A DNA stretch of 64,000 bases, from assembly GCA_016795465.1 (NCBI GenBank), contig JAEUHK010000078.1, positions 31,058 through 95,057 of the forward strand, in the 5' to 3' direction. Below are positions 43,124 through 52,006 of the stretch, one piece after another (position 1 is the stretch's first letter; every line of letters begins with the position of its first letter). The notes under the pieces are model-generated. The model had not been told where the DNA came from, did not search any database, and saw nothing but the letters and a program-made list of their open reading frames with translations. This stretch comes from Verrucomicrobiaceae bacterium. Its GTDB lineage: Bacteria; Verrucomicrobiota; Verrucomicrobiia; Verrucomicrobiales; Verrucomicrobiaceae. The position numbers were made by a program, and so were the translations under genes.

Positions 43124-46100
43124 TTACTTCCCCGCCACCTTCGCATTGCCGCTGGGCAGCGTGCGGACACGCTGCGTCGGGGTGAGGCCGTATTTGTTGG
43201 GCTCATACATGGCTTCGATTCTCGCGGGGGGGGCGGTGGTGTCGCCTTCGGCGATGACTCGGGCGAGGTATTGGAGGGTAAACTTGCCTTTGGCGGGGGC
43301 GTAGTCGGTGAAGAAGAGGGCGCGGTCGGTGCGGATCTCGCGGTGGTCGCAGAACCAGGGCTGGGTGCCGTCGGGGAGTTGCTCGCCTTCGCGGGCGTTC
43401 ATGGTGGCGAACTCGGGATTGATGGCTTCGAAGACGGAGGGGAGCGGATCGTCGATGGCGAGGTAGCGATCCCCGCCGCCGATTTCGATGGCGAGACTGA
43501 CGACGACCATGTCGCCGACGCGGAGGTCGTCGATGCCGGTGGTGGTGCCGTCGATGTTGAGCTTCTCGTAGCTGCGGGAGATGGCGTAGCCTTTGTTCTC
43601 CCCGGCGAACTCGCGGGAGGGTGGGAAGGACTTGGTCTCGATGCGGCCGAAGACCTGGCGGTCGGCAGGCACTTCGATGCGCAGCGGCTTGGAGGCGATC
43701 TTGTCATTGAGGACGAAGTTCACGCTCGCCGTGGTGGCGGGACCGGTGAGGTTGAGTTCGGGGCTCTGCGCATCCCAGATGGCCTTCGCGAGCAGCGGAT
43801 CGCCGCTCTTTTTGAGGCTGCGCTCATACGCGGTGAGGGCGGTGAGCGTCCACGCGTTCGCGTAGGTGTTGCCCCAGTCGCCTTTGCCGTTGCGGGACTG
43901 CAAGAGGCTCACAGCGAGCTTTTCGGCATCCTCGGTGAGGCCGAGATGCGTGTAGCAAATGAGGCGCAGGGCCTTGTTCACGCCGCTGCCAGCCCAGTGG
44001 CCCCAGATGACAGGCGGAGGCGCGGGCGTGGAAGGCTTCGCGGCGGGCTTGGTGGTCTTTTTGCCCTTCGTGGGCTTCGCCGAAGGAGGCGGCGCGGGAG
44101 GAGCGGGCGGCTTCCAGCCGAGCGTGTCCTTGATCTGCTGATCCGGTGCATTGCTAAGGCACATCGAGAGCGCGAGATAGAGGCGCGTGACCTCGGGAAG
44201 GCGGTCGCGTTTGGCGAAAAGGAGGTTCTGGTAGGCAGGCTCGGGCTTGCCGGCCTTCGACAAGGTGTAGAGGGCGAAGGCGCAATCGGTGATGACATAC
44301 AGGTCCTTCTCTTCTTCGAGGCCACGGAGCTTCTTCGAGAGGAACTCGACGAGTTTATTGATTGTCTCCTCCGGCACAGCGGCACCTAAATCGCGGGCAC
44401 GCAGCAGCATGAGGCCACCGTAGGCACTGCCCCAGAGCGTGGGCTCCTGACCACCGGGCCAATAGGCGAGGCCGCCTTCATCGGTGGTCATTTGCAGCAC
44501 CTTGTTCACGCCGGCCTGGATGGCGGACTTCGCTTTGCCAGCGCTGAGTTGCGCCGGGAAAAGCGACTCGTATTTGCCAAGCGCGAGCCAGGGCATGGTG
44601 GCGGAGGTGGTCTGCTCGACGCAGCCATACGGATACTGCAGGACATAGTCGAGCGCATCGCGGGCCTCGTAGAGGCGGGTGTTGCTCACGCTGACGGAAA
44701 GCGAGCCTTCCCCTTCCAAAAGGGCCGGATTGACCTTCTCGATGAGGTTCGCGGGCGGTTCTTTGCCGTCGATGCGCACGTAGCGAACGTCGCGCAGCTC
44801 GGGCAGCGGATGCTTCACGTCGAAAGTGGACTCTGTGGCGTCATTCACGGCTTCGGGGAAGTCGAGGCTCTTCGTGACCCATTTCCATTTCGAGGTGCCG
44901 AGATTCACAAACTGCACCGGGAAGGCCGTGGCGGCGGTTTCGCCTGCTTTGATGTCGAGGACGACCTTCTGCGTCTTCAAATCGCCTCCGGCATCCGCTT
45001 TGAACGCGGCGGGGATGAAATCGCGCTTCTCGATGATGAAGCTGGCACCTTGATCGAGCTCCAGGCTGACCTCGACCTTGCCAGCATGCTTCGTGGTGTT
45101 GTGCACGATGCCTTTGACGAGCACTTCATCGCCGATTCGGGCAAAGCGCGGCACGGCAGGATCAATCATGAGCGGCTTGTTGATCGTGAAAGCGCCCTCG
45201 CCGCTGCCGAAACGGTCCACGCCATGCGCGGCGACGGCCATGATGCGGTAGCGCGTGAGATTGTCCGGCGCAGTGACGCTGGCGCTCACCTTGCCCGCGG
45301 CATCCGTGGTGGCGGAGGCGAGCCACAGCGGCGTAGCGACGAAGTTTTTGCGCACAGTGATATTGCCCATCTGCGGATCACCATCGCCGCCGCCGATGAC
45401 GAAGCCCTTGTTGCCACGATCACGCGCGGCCAGCTCTTCAGGCAGCAACCCGTCGTAGGAGGTGAAGCTGTCGATGGCGAGCGGGAATTCCGCGTGGAAG
45501 AACTCGGAGGGATTCGGCGTGACATGCGCCATGAGGCTCAGCACTCCTTCATCGACAGCGTAGAGCGTCACATCGGCTCCGCTGACCGGCTGGCCCTTGG
45601 CATCGGTGACAGTCGTGGAGACGTTCACGGTCTCCGCGGGCTTCACCTCGGCTTTGTCGGATGAAATGGCCAGTTTGAGGTCCTTCGCATCGCTCACGAC
45701 TTTGAGGGCGCAGTAGCCCACGCGATACTCGGGCATCTTTTCCTTCTTCGGGCTGCCAGCGCTCCCACGGATGACGATGACGGAGACGTAGATGTTCGGC
45801 GCTTCCGCATCGGTGATGGGCACGCGCACGACCGGATTTTCGAGCGTGAGCTCGGCGGTGAAGCTGCTGTGGATCTTGTTGCGCTCCACGGTGACGAGCG
45901 CGGTGCCTGCGATGGGCGTTTTGACGACGATCACGGCCTCTTCGCCGGGCTTGTAATCGGTTTTCTCCGGCTGGAGGTTCATGCGCGAGCCGTCTTCCAT
46001 GGCCCACGGGAACTCGTTGCCGCCAACGACATAGAACGGCATGCGCGAGAGCACTTTGGTGCCATTGGGATCGACGGACTCCGCCGTGACGAAGTAGATG

Positions 46101-49051
46101 CCGCCATGTGCGGGCGTGAAGGCAATCGTGGCGCTGTGAGCACTGCCGCTCGTGGCGGGCTTCAAGTCGTGGGACTGCTTGTACTCTTCCAAAAGCACCA
46201 CCTGGTCCTTCGTGGTCGTGCCGCCACCTGCCGTGGCGATTTTCAACGTGTGATACTGCTGACGCTCGACTTTGACATCGACCTTCACCGACACGCCAGG
46301 AGCCGCGCCCTTCGGATCAATGCCGATGACCTCAAGATTTACCGCCTTGCCAGCCGTGGCGAAATACTCCGGCCCTTTCAGACCGAGAATGAACTGCGCA
46401 CCCGGCACCTCAAACTCCTCCGCGGCACTCACCGTCTGCTCATTCACATCGGTCACCTCGGCGCTCACACGCACACGCTGCGGCAGCGCGGCACGATCCG
46501 GCGGCGGCATGGGCATTTCGAGCGTGGCGGTACCGTCGTCGGAGATGAGCAGGTCTCCATTCACGAACCACTCGGTCTCTTCCTTGTCGTTGCGATCAAT
46601 GTAGTCGCCATCGGCATCGCGATCCTGCGCGTAGTGGGCCCAGGCAGGTGCATCGCCGAAGGAGTAGTCTTTGAAGGTGGCGGGCGGCTGATACTGGCGG
46701 GTGGCGTTGGCGCTCCACTCGATGCCAGCAACGGAGAGCGACTTGCCCATGTAATAATTGGCCGTCAGCGGCACCTGGATGCGATCTTTGGCGAACTGGA
46801 TGCTCTTCGTGTCGAGTTTCACCTCGAAGGTGTTCGGTTTGTAGTCATCAATGCGGAAGCTCATACCGCCGCCGTTGCTCACGTTGCTGTTTTCGTTCGA
46901 GGTGGCGAGGCTGATGTTGAGGTCATACCAGCCCGCGGGACCGGTGGGCAGCACCAGATCGTCCGCCCAGGCACCATTGGCCGTGAAGGTGACTTCTTTG
47001 TCCACCACCACGCGATAACGCGGATCGCGGATCGTCAGGCGGCCTTTCGCTGGCTCCGCATCGAGACTCAAATCGTCACCGACGAGCAAACGCGTGTGCG
47101 CTTTGAAGTGCGCGGTATCACCGGGCTTGTAGAGCGGGCGATCGGAGAACACAAACGTGCGGCGCTGCGGCTGCCAGACGCTTTCATAGGTCTGATTGAT
47201 GTCCCACGGCACGCTGACATTTGCATCGCCGCCATGGCACTCGATCACCGTGCAGTCGCCATCCTTCTCCGCGAGCACAAAGGCCGGCACCGCGCCGGGA
47301 ACGCGGGCAATGCCACCCGCATCGGTGTCGCCATAGCCGAGCAGCTTCGAATCGCTGTCCACCATCGTGAGGCGCACGCCGGGGATGGCTTTGCCGGTTT
47401 CGAGCGAGGTGGCATAGACGAGCGACTCCTTGCCATTGCTCTTCTGCATCAAACCGATGTCGGTGAACTGCACGAGCGTCTGCGTGACGACACCTTTCTC
47501 CTTCAAGCCAGCCGCTGCGGTGCCTTCCATCTCGATGAAGAGCGGTCCCGCGGCCTGCCCGGCGAGGATTTCACGCCAGTTGAGCTTCACGATCTCACTG
47601 TGATCGAGTGGCTTGTTGATCGGGAAGCTGCGATCAAAGATCTGCGTGCCCGGATACTGGTCGATCGGCGTGGTTTTGTAGGCCTCCTTTTGCTTGTCGT
47701 TGCCGTAGAAGGCCGTGCGGTAGGCGCGATACATGTCGAGCGCCTTCAGCAACTCCGGCCCGGTGAGCTTCTTCGCCCGCACGCGGACCTGCGAGACGTT
47801 CGCGACGCTGAATTCATAGCTCGCGGAGCCTTTCGCCATCTGACCCTGGATGAAGGTCGGCGCGGCCACATACGGCGGATTCGGCACGAAGGTGTCCTCA
47901 CCGACGAATTCGGCGCTCAACGGCATGCCATCGCCCGAGGTGAGCGTCGGCGAGACCTTCACTTTGTATTTCTTGTTCGCTTCAAAGCCACCCGTGAGAG
48001 TCAGCGTGCGACCACCGAGCTCCGCTTTGAGCTCGCCAGCAGGCGCAGGCTCGATGGAAACCAGCGCAGCAATCTTTTTCGCGAACTCGGCGACCTGCTC
48101 GTCCTTCCACGGTTCCTCGGAAGGCGGCAGCAGATTCTTGTTCGTATTGATTTCGAGGTAGTAAGGCGCGTCGAACGGCGTGTGCGCCGAGATCGCGCCG
48201 ACAGCAAAAGCGCGAATCTCACCCAAATCGACCGAGTCACCCTTCGCGAGCTGGTTGTGTCCCGAGGCATTCGCGAGCGCCTCCGCGACCTCAAGACGCC
48301 ATTTGCCCACCGGCAGCGGCTGCGAGGGCTCGACGACGATCGCGCTCAAGCGCACTGCATCATCCGTCAGCGAAGGCTTCACCTTCGAAATCTGCTCCGC
48401 CCAGGTCTGCTGCGGCTCCGCGTTCCGCTGCGCGAAATCCTTGCCCGTGGCATGGCGCACATTCGCCGCGAGACCATCCGGCATGGCTTCGGAAATGAAC
48501 TTGATGTGCTTCGCCGCGTCGGCCGCGGTCACGTTGTCATTGAACTCAAAGAGGAACTTCGGGCTGCGATTCTGCGCGTAGTCGTCATACCACTTCGGAT
48601 ACTGGTCGGTGATCTGAAAGCGGGCGCTTTGCACCGAATCGAGCCGTTCGGTCGAAAGCGGCTTGCCGGTGAGATCAGTGAGACCGCTGCGCAGCTTGAA
48701 ATCATAGCTCGCCGCGAACTTTGGCGACTGCGCGAGGCGGAAATGGCCGCTGCGCGTGCTGGTCCACTCAAAGGTGCCTTGCAGCTCCGGCACCACGATC
48801 ACTGGCGACTCGGTATCCACCTTGCCGATCTTCTCCTTCGCCACCATCGGCGTCGGGAAAACGACCTCGATCGTCGAATCCGGTGCGAGTTCCGCCGGAT
48901 TGATGCTGATCGAGGCCTTCAAAGCCGCGGCAGGTTTTGTTTCGGTGACAGCGGCACGTCCTTTGGCAGGGGTGGCGGAGAGAGACGTCGTGAACGTCGG
49001 CAAAGCCAGCATCATGGCCGGCAGCAGCGCGAGGCTGAGAGATAGTTTCAT
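43124..49051 (-). CDS. Bacterial alpha-2-macroglobulin
   Basis: This 1975-residue exported protein has a signal peptide (MKLSLSLALLPAMMLALPTF). It shows the macroglobulin layout: N-terminal domains with repeated beta-sandwich segments, a bait-like region, then VDRFGSGEGAFTINKPLMID and the thioester segment YPYGCVEQTTSATMPWLALG, with the CxEQ thioester intact, followed by the alpha-helical thioester-domain barrel and receptor-binding-like C-terminal domain. The Lys/Thr/Pro-rich segment KPTKGKKTTKPAAKPS interrupts the helical domain near residue 1660. Such proteins trap proteases at the cell envelope. PbpC, the usual enterobacterial partner, is absent. No Cys lipobox is seen, so it is periplasmic or secreted rather than lipid-anchored. 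Confidence 0.92.
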   Translation of the reverse strand: MKLSLSLALLPAMMLALPTFTTSLSATPAKGRAAVTETKPAAALKASISINPAELAPDSTIEVVFPTPMVAKEKIGKVDTESPVIVVPELQGTFEWTSTRSGHFRLAQSPKFAASYDFKLRSGLTDLTGKPLSTERLDSVQSARFQITDQYPKWYDDYAQNRSPKFLFEFNDNVTAADAAKHIKFISEAMPDGLAANVRHATGKDFAQRNAEPQQTWAEQISKVKPSLTDDAVRLSAIVVEPSQPLPVGKWRLEVAEALANASGHNQLAKGDSVDLGEIRAFAVGAISAHTPFDAPYYLEINTNKNLLPPSEEPWKDEQVAEFAKKIAALVSIEPAPAGELKAELGGRTLTLTGGFEANKKYKVKVSPTLTSGDGMPLSAEFVGEDTFVPNPPYVAAPTFIQGQMAKGSASYEFSVANVSQVRVRAKKLTGPELLKALDMYRAYRTAFYGNDKQKEAYKTTPIDQYPGTQIFDRSFPINKPLDHSEIVKLNWREILAGQAAGPLFIEMEGTAAAGLKEKGVVTQTLVQFTDIGLMQKSNGKESLVYATSLETGKAIPGVRLTMVDSDSKLLGYGDTDAGGIARVPGAVPAFVLAEKDGDCTVIECHGGDANVSVPWDINQTYESVWQPQRRTFVFSDRPLYKPGDTAHFKAHTRLLVGDDLSLDAEPAKGRLTIRDPRYRVVVDKEVTFTANGAWADDLVLPTGPAGWYDLNISLATSNENSNVSNGGGMSFRIDDYKPNTFEVKLDTKSIQFAKDRIQVPLTANYYMGKSLSVAGIEWSANATRQYQPPATFKDYSFGDAPAWAHYAQDRDADGDYIDRNDKEETEWFVNGDLLISDDGTATLEMPMPPPDRAALPQRVRVSAEVTDVNEQTVSAAEEFEVPGAQFILGLKGPEYFATAGKAVNLEVIGIDPKGAAPGVSVKVDVKVERQQYHTLKIATAGGGTTTKDQVVLLEEYKQSHDLKPATSGSAHSATIAFTPAHGGIYFVTAESVDPNGTKVLSRMPFYVVGGNEFPWAMEDGSRMNLQPEKTDYKPGEEAVIVVKTPIAGTALVTVERNKIHSSFTAELTLENPVVRVPITDAEAPNIYVSVIVIRGSAGSPKKEKMPEYRVGYCALKVVSDAKDLKLAISSDKAEVKPAETVNVSTTVTDAKGQPVSGADVTLYAVDEGVLSLMAHVTPNPSEFFHAEFPLAIDSFTSYDGLLPEELAARDRGNKGFVIGGGDGDPQMGNITVRKNFVATPLWLASATTDAAGKVSASVTAPDNLTRYRIMAVAAHGVDRFGSGEGAFTINKPLMIDPAVPRFARIGDEVLVKGIVHNTTKHAGKVEVSLELDQGASFIIEKRDFIPAAFKADAGGDLKTQKVVLDIKAGETAATAFPVQFVNLGTSKWKWVTKSLDFPEAVNDATESTFDVKHPLPELRDVRYVRIDGKEPPANLIEKVNPALLEGEGSLSVSVSNTRLYEARDALDYVLQYPYGCVEQTTSATMPWLALGKYESLFPAQLSAGKAKSAIQAGVNKVLQMTTDEGGLAYWPGGQEPTLWGSAYGGLMLLRARDLGAAVPEETINKLVEFLSKKLRGLEEEKDLYVITDCAFALYTLSKAGKPEPAYQNLLFAKRDRLPEVTRLYLALSMCLSNAPDQQIKDTLGWKPPAPPAPPPSAKPTKGKKTTKPAAKPSTPAPPPVIWGHWAGSGVNKALRLICYTHLGLTEDAEKLAVSLLQSRNGKGDWGNTYANAWTLTALTAYERSLKKSGDPLLAKAIWDAQSPELNLTGPATTASVNFVLNDKIASKPLRIEVPADRQVFGRIETKSFPPSREFAGENKGYAISRSYEKLNIDGTTTGIDDLRVGDMVVVSLAIEIGGGDRYLAIDDPLPSVFEAINPEFATMNAREGEQLPDGTQPWFCDHREIRTDRALFFTDYAPAKGKFTLQYLARVIAEGDTTAPPARIEAMYEPNKYGLTPTQRVRTLPSGNAKVAGK

Positions 49052-49147
49052 GGTGAGCGGAGACCGCCCGGAGAGTAGCACCACCGTGAAGGGGGCGAGT
49101 GAAATCTTGGTGAATTTGAAGACGCAAGCCTTCAAACCACCGAAAGC

Positions 49148-50680
49148 CTACTTCGTGGCTTTTTTCGAACTGTCGTCCGACGACGACTTCGGGCTCGCGT
49201 CGGCCTTTTTCGGCTCTTCGGCGGCTTTGGGAGCATCAGGCGCCGGAGCCGGTGTGGTGGCGGCGGGAGCGGCACCATCGGCGGGGACTTCAGGCTTCTT
49301 GAACGGGTCCTCCCAAGTGTGCATTTCGATGCCGGGACCGATGCCGCCGATGTCACCGACGAGTTGCAGGCAACGCTCACGCCACTTGGCGAGGTCGGGA
49401 GCTTTGTTCGGTTTTTCAGCGGTGCCGGGAAAGATGAGGTAGGTGACCTTCAAATCGTCCTCACCGCGGCGGTAAGGCGTGGATTTGGGATTGATGGTCT
49501 TCGACATGAGGAGCGATGCCTCACCCATTTTGTAGCTCGGGCCGTAGTCGCCGCAGATGGCGGGGTAAATCTTGCCCTCGTGAATGACGCAGGCGTAGTC
49601 GCCGATCTGCGGCGTGTGCTTGTTTTGATCAGCGTAGCCGCGGAAGAGCAGCGAGATGACGATGAAGGGATCTTTTTCGGCAATGAGGAAGCTGCGGGCC
49701 TTCATCTCGCTGATCTGCACGGTGAGCTCCTGGATCAAAGCATTCAGCTCGCGGTTGCGGGCGGCTGGCAGGCCTTTGACAGCGAATTCTTCCTTCGCCT
49801 TTTTGAGCCGCTCCTCCCAGCGGGCAATGAGCGGGTTCGGCGTGGTGGTCACCTTCGGCCAGGCATAGCTAGTGGTCGGCTGGTAGTAGTCCGACATGTA
49901 AATGTATTCATCGAGCGTGGCCATGCGGTCGCCATCGGAGCCATCGGCCACGACATCCATCTCACTCTGCACCAGCAGGGCACGCCGCTGCGTGGCAGGA
50001 TGCGTGAGTTCGAGGATGGTCTCGCAATCGTAATAGTTGTGCCGGTCGAGGATCTTGTTGAGACGCGTGAGGTCATTCTGCACCCGCGTGGTCTTGCTCT
50101 GGTAGAGCTTGTGGTAAAAACCGCTCACCTTGGCGCTGGAGAGCATGGTTTCGAGACCAGGAAGGATCTTTGGCAGGTTCGGATTGATGCGGGAGAGCTC
50201 CGGCAGCGTTTGATTGGCCTTCGGCACACGGATGGAGAGCTGGAATTCCGCCTTGTAAGCCTCCGGGTCGAGGCGCTCGAGGCTGGCAAAGCTGCCCTCT
50301 TCCGTGATGAGGTTCGTTTTGACCGTGAGGCCGTTGAAGAGCGTGGCCACGTCCACCTCCTTTCGCGGGATGTATTTGTCCGGCAAAGGCGGCTGTACCT
50401 CCTTGATGACCTCCACCTGCTTGATGACTTCTTTTGTCACCGGGACCTCCTTCACCACATCCCGCGTGATGATGCGCTCCTTCGTGGCCTTCGCGGAGTC
50501 CACGAGCTGCTGGAGGCTGCGTTTGATCTTCCCGGCAAAGGGCGTGAAGGGCAGCAGGAGCGCCACGAGCAGCACGGAGAAGAACAAAAGCTTCGTCACG
50601 GTGCCGACGCAGCCGCCGCGCGGCCGCAGTGGCGGTTGATACGCGGGCTCGGTGGGCGTGGGAGAGTTTTCCGGAGTCAT
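49148..50680 (-). CDS. Membrane-anchored GH75 (chitosanase)-like protein
   Basis: This 510-residue protein has a short Pro-rich cytoplasmic start, one membrane helix near 28-50 (LLFFSVLLVALLLPFTPFAG), a Val/Lys-rich stalk and a large outside domain. EMDVVADGSDGDRMATLDEY and IGDYACVIHEGKIYPAICGD, then YGPSYKMGEASLLMSK, resemble the Asp-rich and GDxGPxxxxGEAS motifs of glycoside hydrolase family 75. Family 75 contains endo-chitosanases; activity here is unproven. The tail is Ala/Pro/Lys/Ser-rich and low complexity. It sits among other minus-strand envelope genes. Confidence 0.6.
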   Translation of the reverse strand: MTPENSPTPTEPAYQPPLRPRGGCVGTVTKLLFFSVLLVALLLPFTPFAGKIKRSLQQLVDSAKATKERIITRDVVKEVPVTKEVIKQVEVIKEVQPPLPDKYIPRKEVDVATLFNGLTVKTNLITEEGSFASLERLDPEAYKAEFQLSIRVPKANQTLPELSRINPNLPKILPGLETMLSSAKVSGFYHKLYQSKTTRVQNDLTRLNKILDRHNYYDCETILELTHPATQRRALLVQSEMDVVADGSDGDRMATLDEYIYMSDYYQPTTSYAWPKVTTTPNPLIARWEERLKKAKEEFAVKGLPAARNRELNALIQELTVQISEMKARSFLIAEKDPFIVISLLFRGYADQNKHTPQIGDYACVIHEGKIYPAICGDYGPSYKMGEASLLMSKTINPKSTPYRRGEDDLKVTYLIFPGTAEKPNKAPDLAKWRERCLQLVGDIGGIGPGIEMHTWEDPFKKPEVPADGAAPAATTPAPAPDAPKAAEEPKKADASPKSSSDDSSKKATK

Positions 50681-50725
50681 GAAATCGTGGGAATCTATGT
50701 CGCCGCCGGCCAAAAGGCGAGTGCT

Positions 50726-51403
50726 TCAACCTTCCTCCAGCTTGCCATCCTTCAGGAGGAGCCGCCGGTCGCCGCGAGTGGCGAGCTGGCGGTCGTGGGT
50801 GACGACGATGAGGGTCTTCTTGGCCTCATCGACGACCTGCATGAGCATGTCGATCACGCCCGTGCCGGTGCTGGCGTCGAGGTTTCCCGTCGGCTCGTCG
50901 GCGTAGATGATGCCGGGGTCATTGATGAGCGCACGGGCGATAGCCACACGCTGCTGCTCGCCACCGGAAAGCTCCGTGGGCAGGTGATCAAGGCGCTCGG
51001 CGAGGCCCACTTTCGACAGCAGCTCACGAGCGCGGTCCTCAGCTTTCCGACCGCCGATCATGGCGGGCAAGGCCACGTTTTCGAGGGCGGTGAGCTCCGG
51101 AAGCAGGAAGTAATGCTGGAAGACGAAGCTCATCACCTCATTGCGCATCCGTGCACGCTCGGCAGCGGGCGATTTGTAGAGCGAGCGACCATGCACGAGC
51201 ACATCCCCCGCCGTCGGCTGCTCGAGGCCGCCAAGCACATAGAGCAGGGTCGTCTTCCCCGCGCCCGACTGCCCGCAAAGGAACACCTTCTCACCCGCCT
51301 TCACCTCCAGGTTCACCCCGCGAAGCACCGGCAGATCATGCCCCGCCAGATGGTAGGTGCGATGCACATCAGTGGCGATCAGGGGCGCGGCGTTTTGACT
51401 CAT
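50726..51403 (-). CDS. ABC ATPase of LolD/MacB type
   Basis: This 225-residue ATPase has Walker A CGQSGAGKTTLLYVLGG, Q-loop VFQHYFLLPELTALENV, signature LSGGEQQRVAIARAL and Walker B IIYADEPTGNLD. These match LolD/MacB-type ATPases, which extrude lipoproteins or peptides from the inner membrane. The permease partner is not in this window (its neighbours are a GH75-like protein and a hypothetical gene). The start at 51403 was chosen over 51466. Confidence 0.88.
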   Translation of the reverse strand: MSQNAAPLIATDVHRTYHLAGHDLPVLRGVNLEVKAGEKVFLCGQSGAGKTTLLYVLGGLEQPTAGDVLVHGRSLYKSPAAERARMRNEVMSFVFQHYFLLPELTALENVALPAMIGGRKAEDRARELLSKVGLAERLDHLPTELSGGEQQRVAIARALINDPGIIYADEPTGNLDASTGTGVIDMLMQVVDEAKKTLIVVTHDRQLATRGDRRLLLKDGKLEEG

Positions 51404-51493
51404 GGGAAAAAGGTCCACGAAACTCGGCAGGTGGGCCGGATCGTCAAGATGTGATGCTCGGCTCAATCAGCACTGTCAGGCATTCGTTTTGAT

Positions 51494-51997
51494 TCAACGA
51501 TTGAGCGCTTCCGTTGGTGCATCTGAGGCGAAAGGTTGCAGAAAGACGCAGAACTTCTTCATGACATCCTCCAGGGAACCAAAAACCTTGTCTTCGGCGA
51601 GGCACAGTTCGTCTTCGAGGCAAACTAGCGCGTCCTGGATGTCACTCTCGAAGTGTTCGAGACAACCCAAGAGATACAAAGGTCTGAGCAAGCGCCCCCC
51701 TTGTTCTGGGTGACGCGACACAATGTGCCAACAGTGGCCCAACAGCATTCGAAGAGGCAAGTTCTCGGTCAAGGTTCCCGGGACGTCGATCAAAAGGCTT
51801 TTGACTGCACTGACGGTCTGATTGTTAGCCAAGCACAATTCGATGAAGGCATGGTTTGGCTTTGCCTCCCTTTCGACAACCTTTTCTGCCCAGTGAACCA
51901 CTTGGGACACGTCGCATGAGCCCAAAGACAGACCAAGCCTGAAAAACTCGGCCATATCTTTGTCGGTTGGAGAAGGGTTGTTTATGACCGCAGACAC
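51494..51997 (-). CDS. Hypothetical small acidic protein
   Basis: This 167-residue acidic, all-helical-looking cytoplasmic protein reads MAEFFRLGLSLGSCDVSQVV, then HWAEKVVEREAKPNHAFIEL and KVFGSLEDVMKKFCVFL. I know of similar uncharacterised proteins in other bacteria that share the GLSLG...VV.WA pattern, and place it in that unnamed family. Its sequence is more AT-rich and less codon-biased than neighbours, so recent transfer is possible. Function unknown. Confidence 0.65.
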   Translation of the reverse strand: MSAVINNPSPTDKDMAEFFRLGLSLGSCDVSQVVHWAEKVVEREAKPNHAFIELCLANNQTVSAVKSLLIDVPGTLTENLPLRMLLGHCWHIVSRHPEQGGRLLRPLYLLGCLEHFESDIQDALVCLEDELCLAEDKVFGSLEDVMKKFCVFLQPFASDAPTEALNR

Positions 51998-52006
51998 GAG
52001 GCTTCT

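Noticed and set aside
45869..49045. 1058-codon plus-strand frame inside the macroglobulin gene
   Set aside because: It is the antisense shadow of a high-GC gene; the minus-strand frame has clear macroglobulin motifs and a signal peptide.
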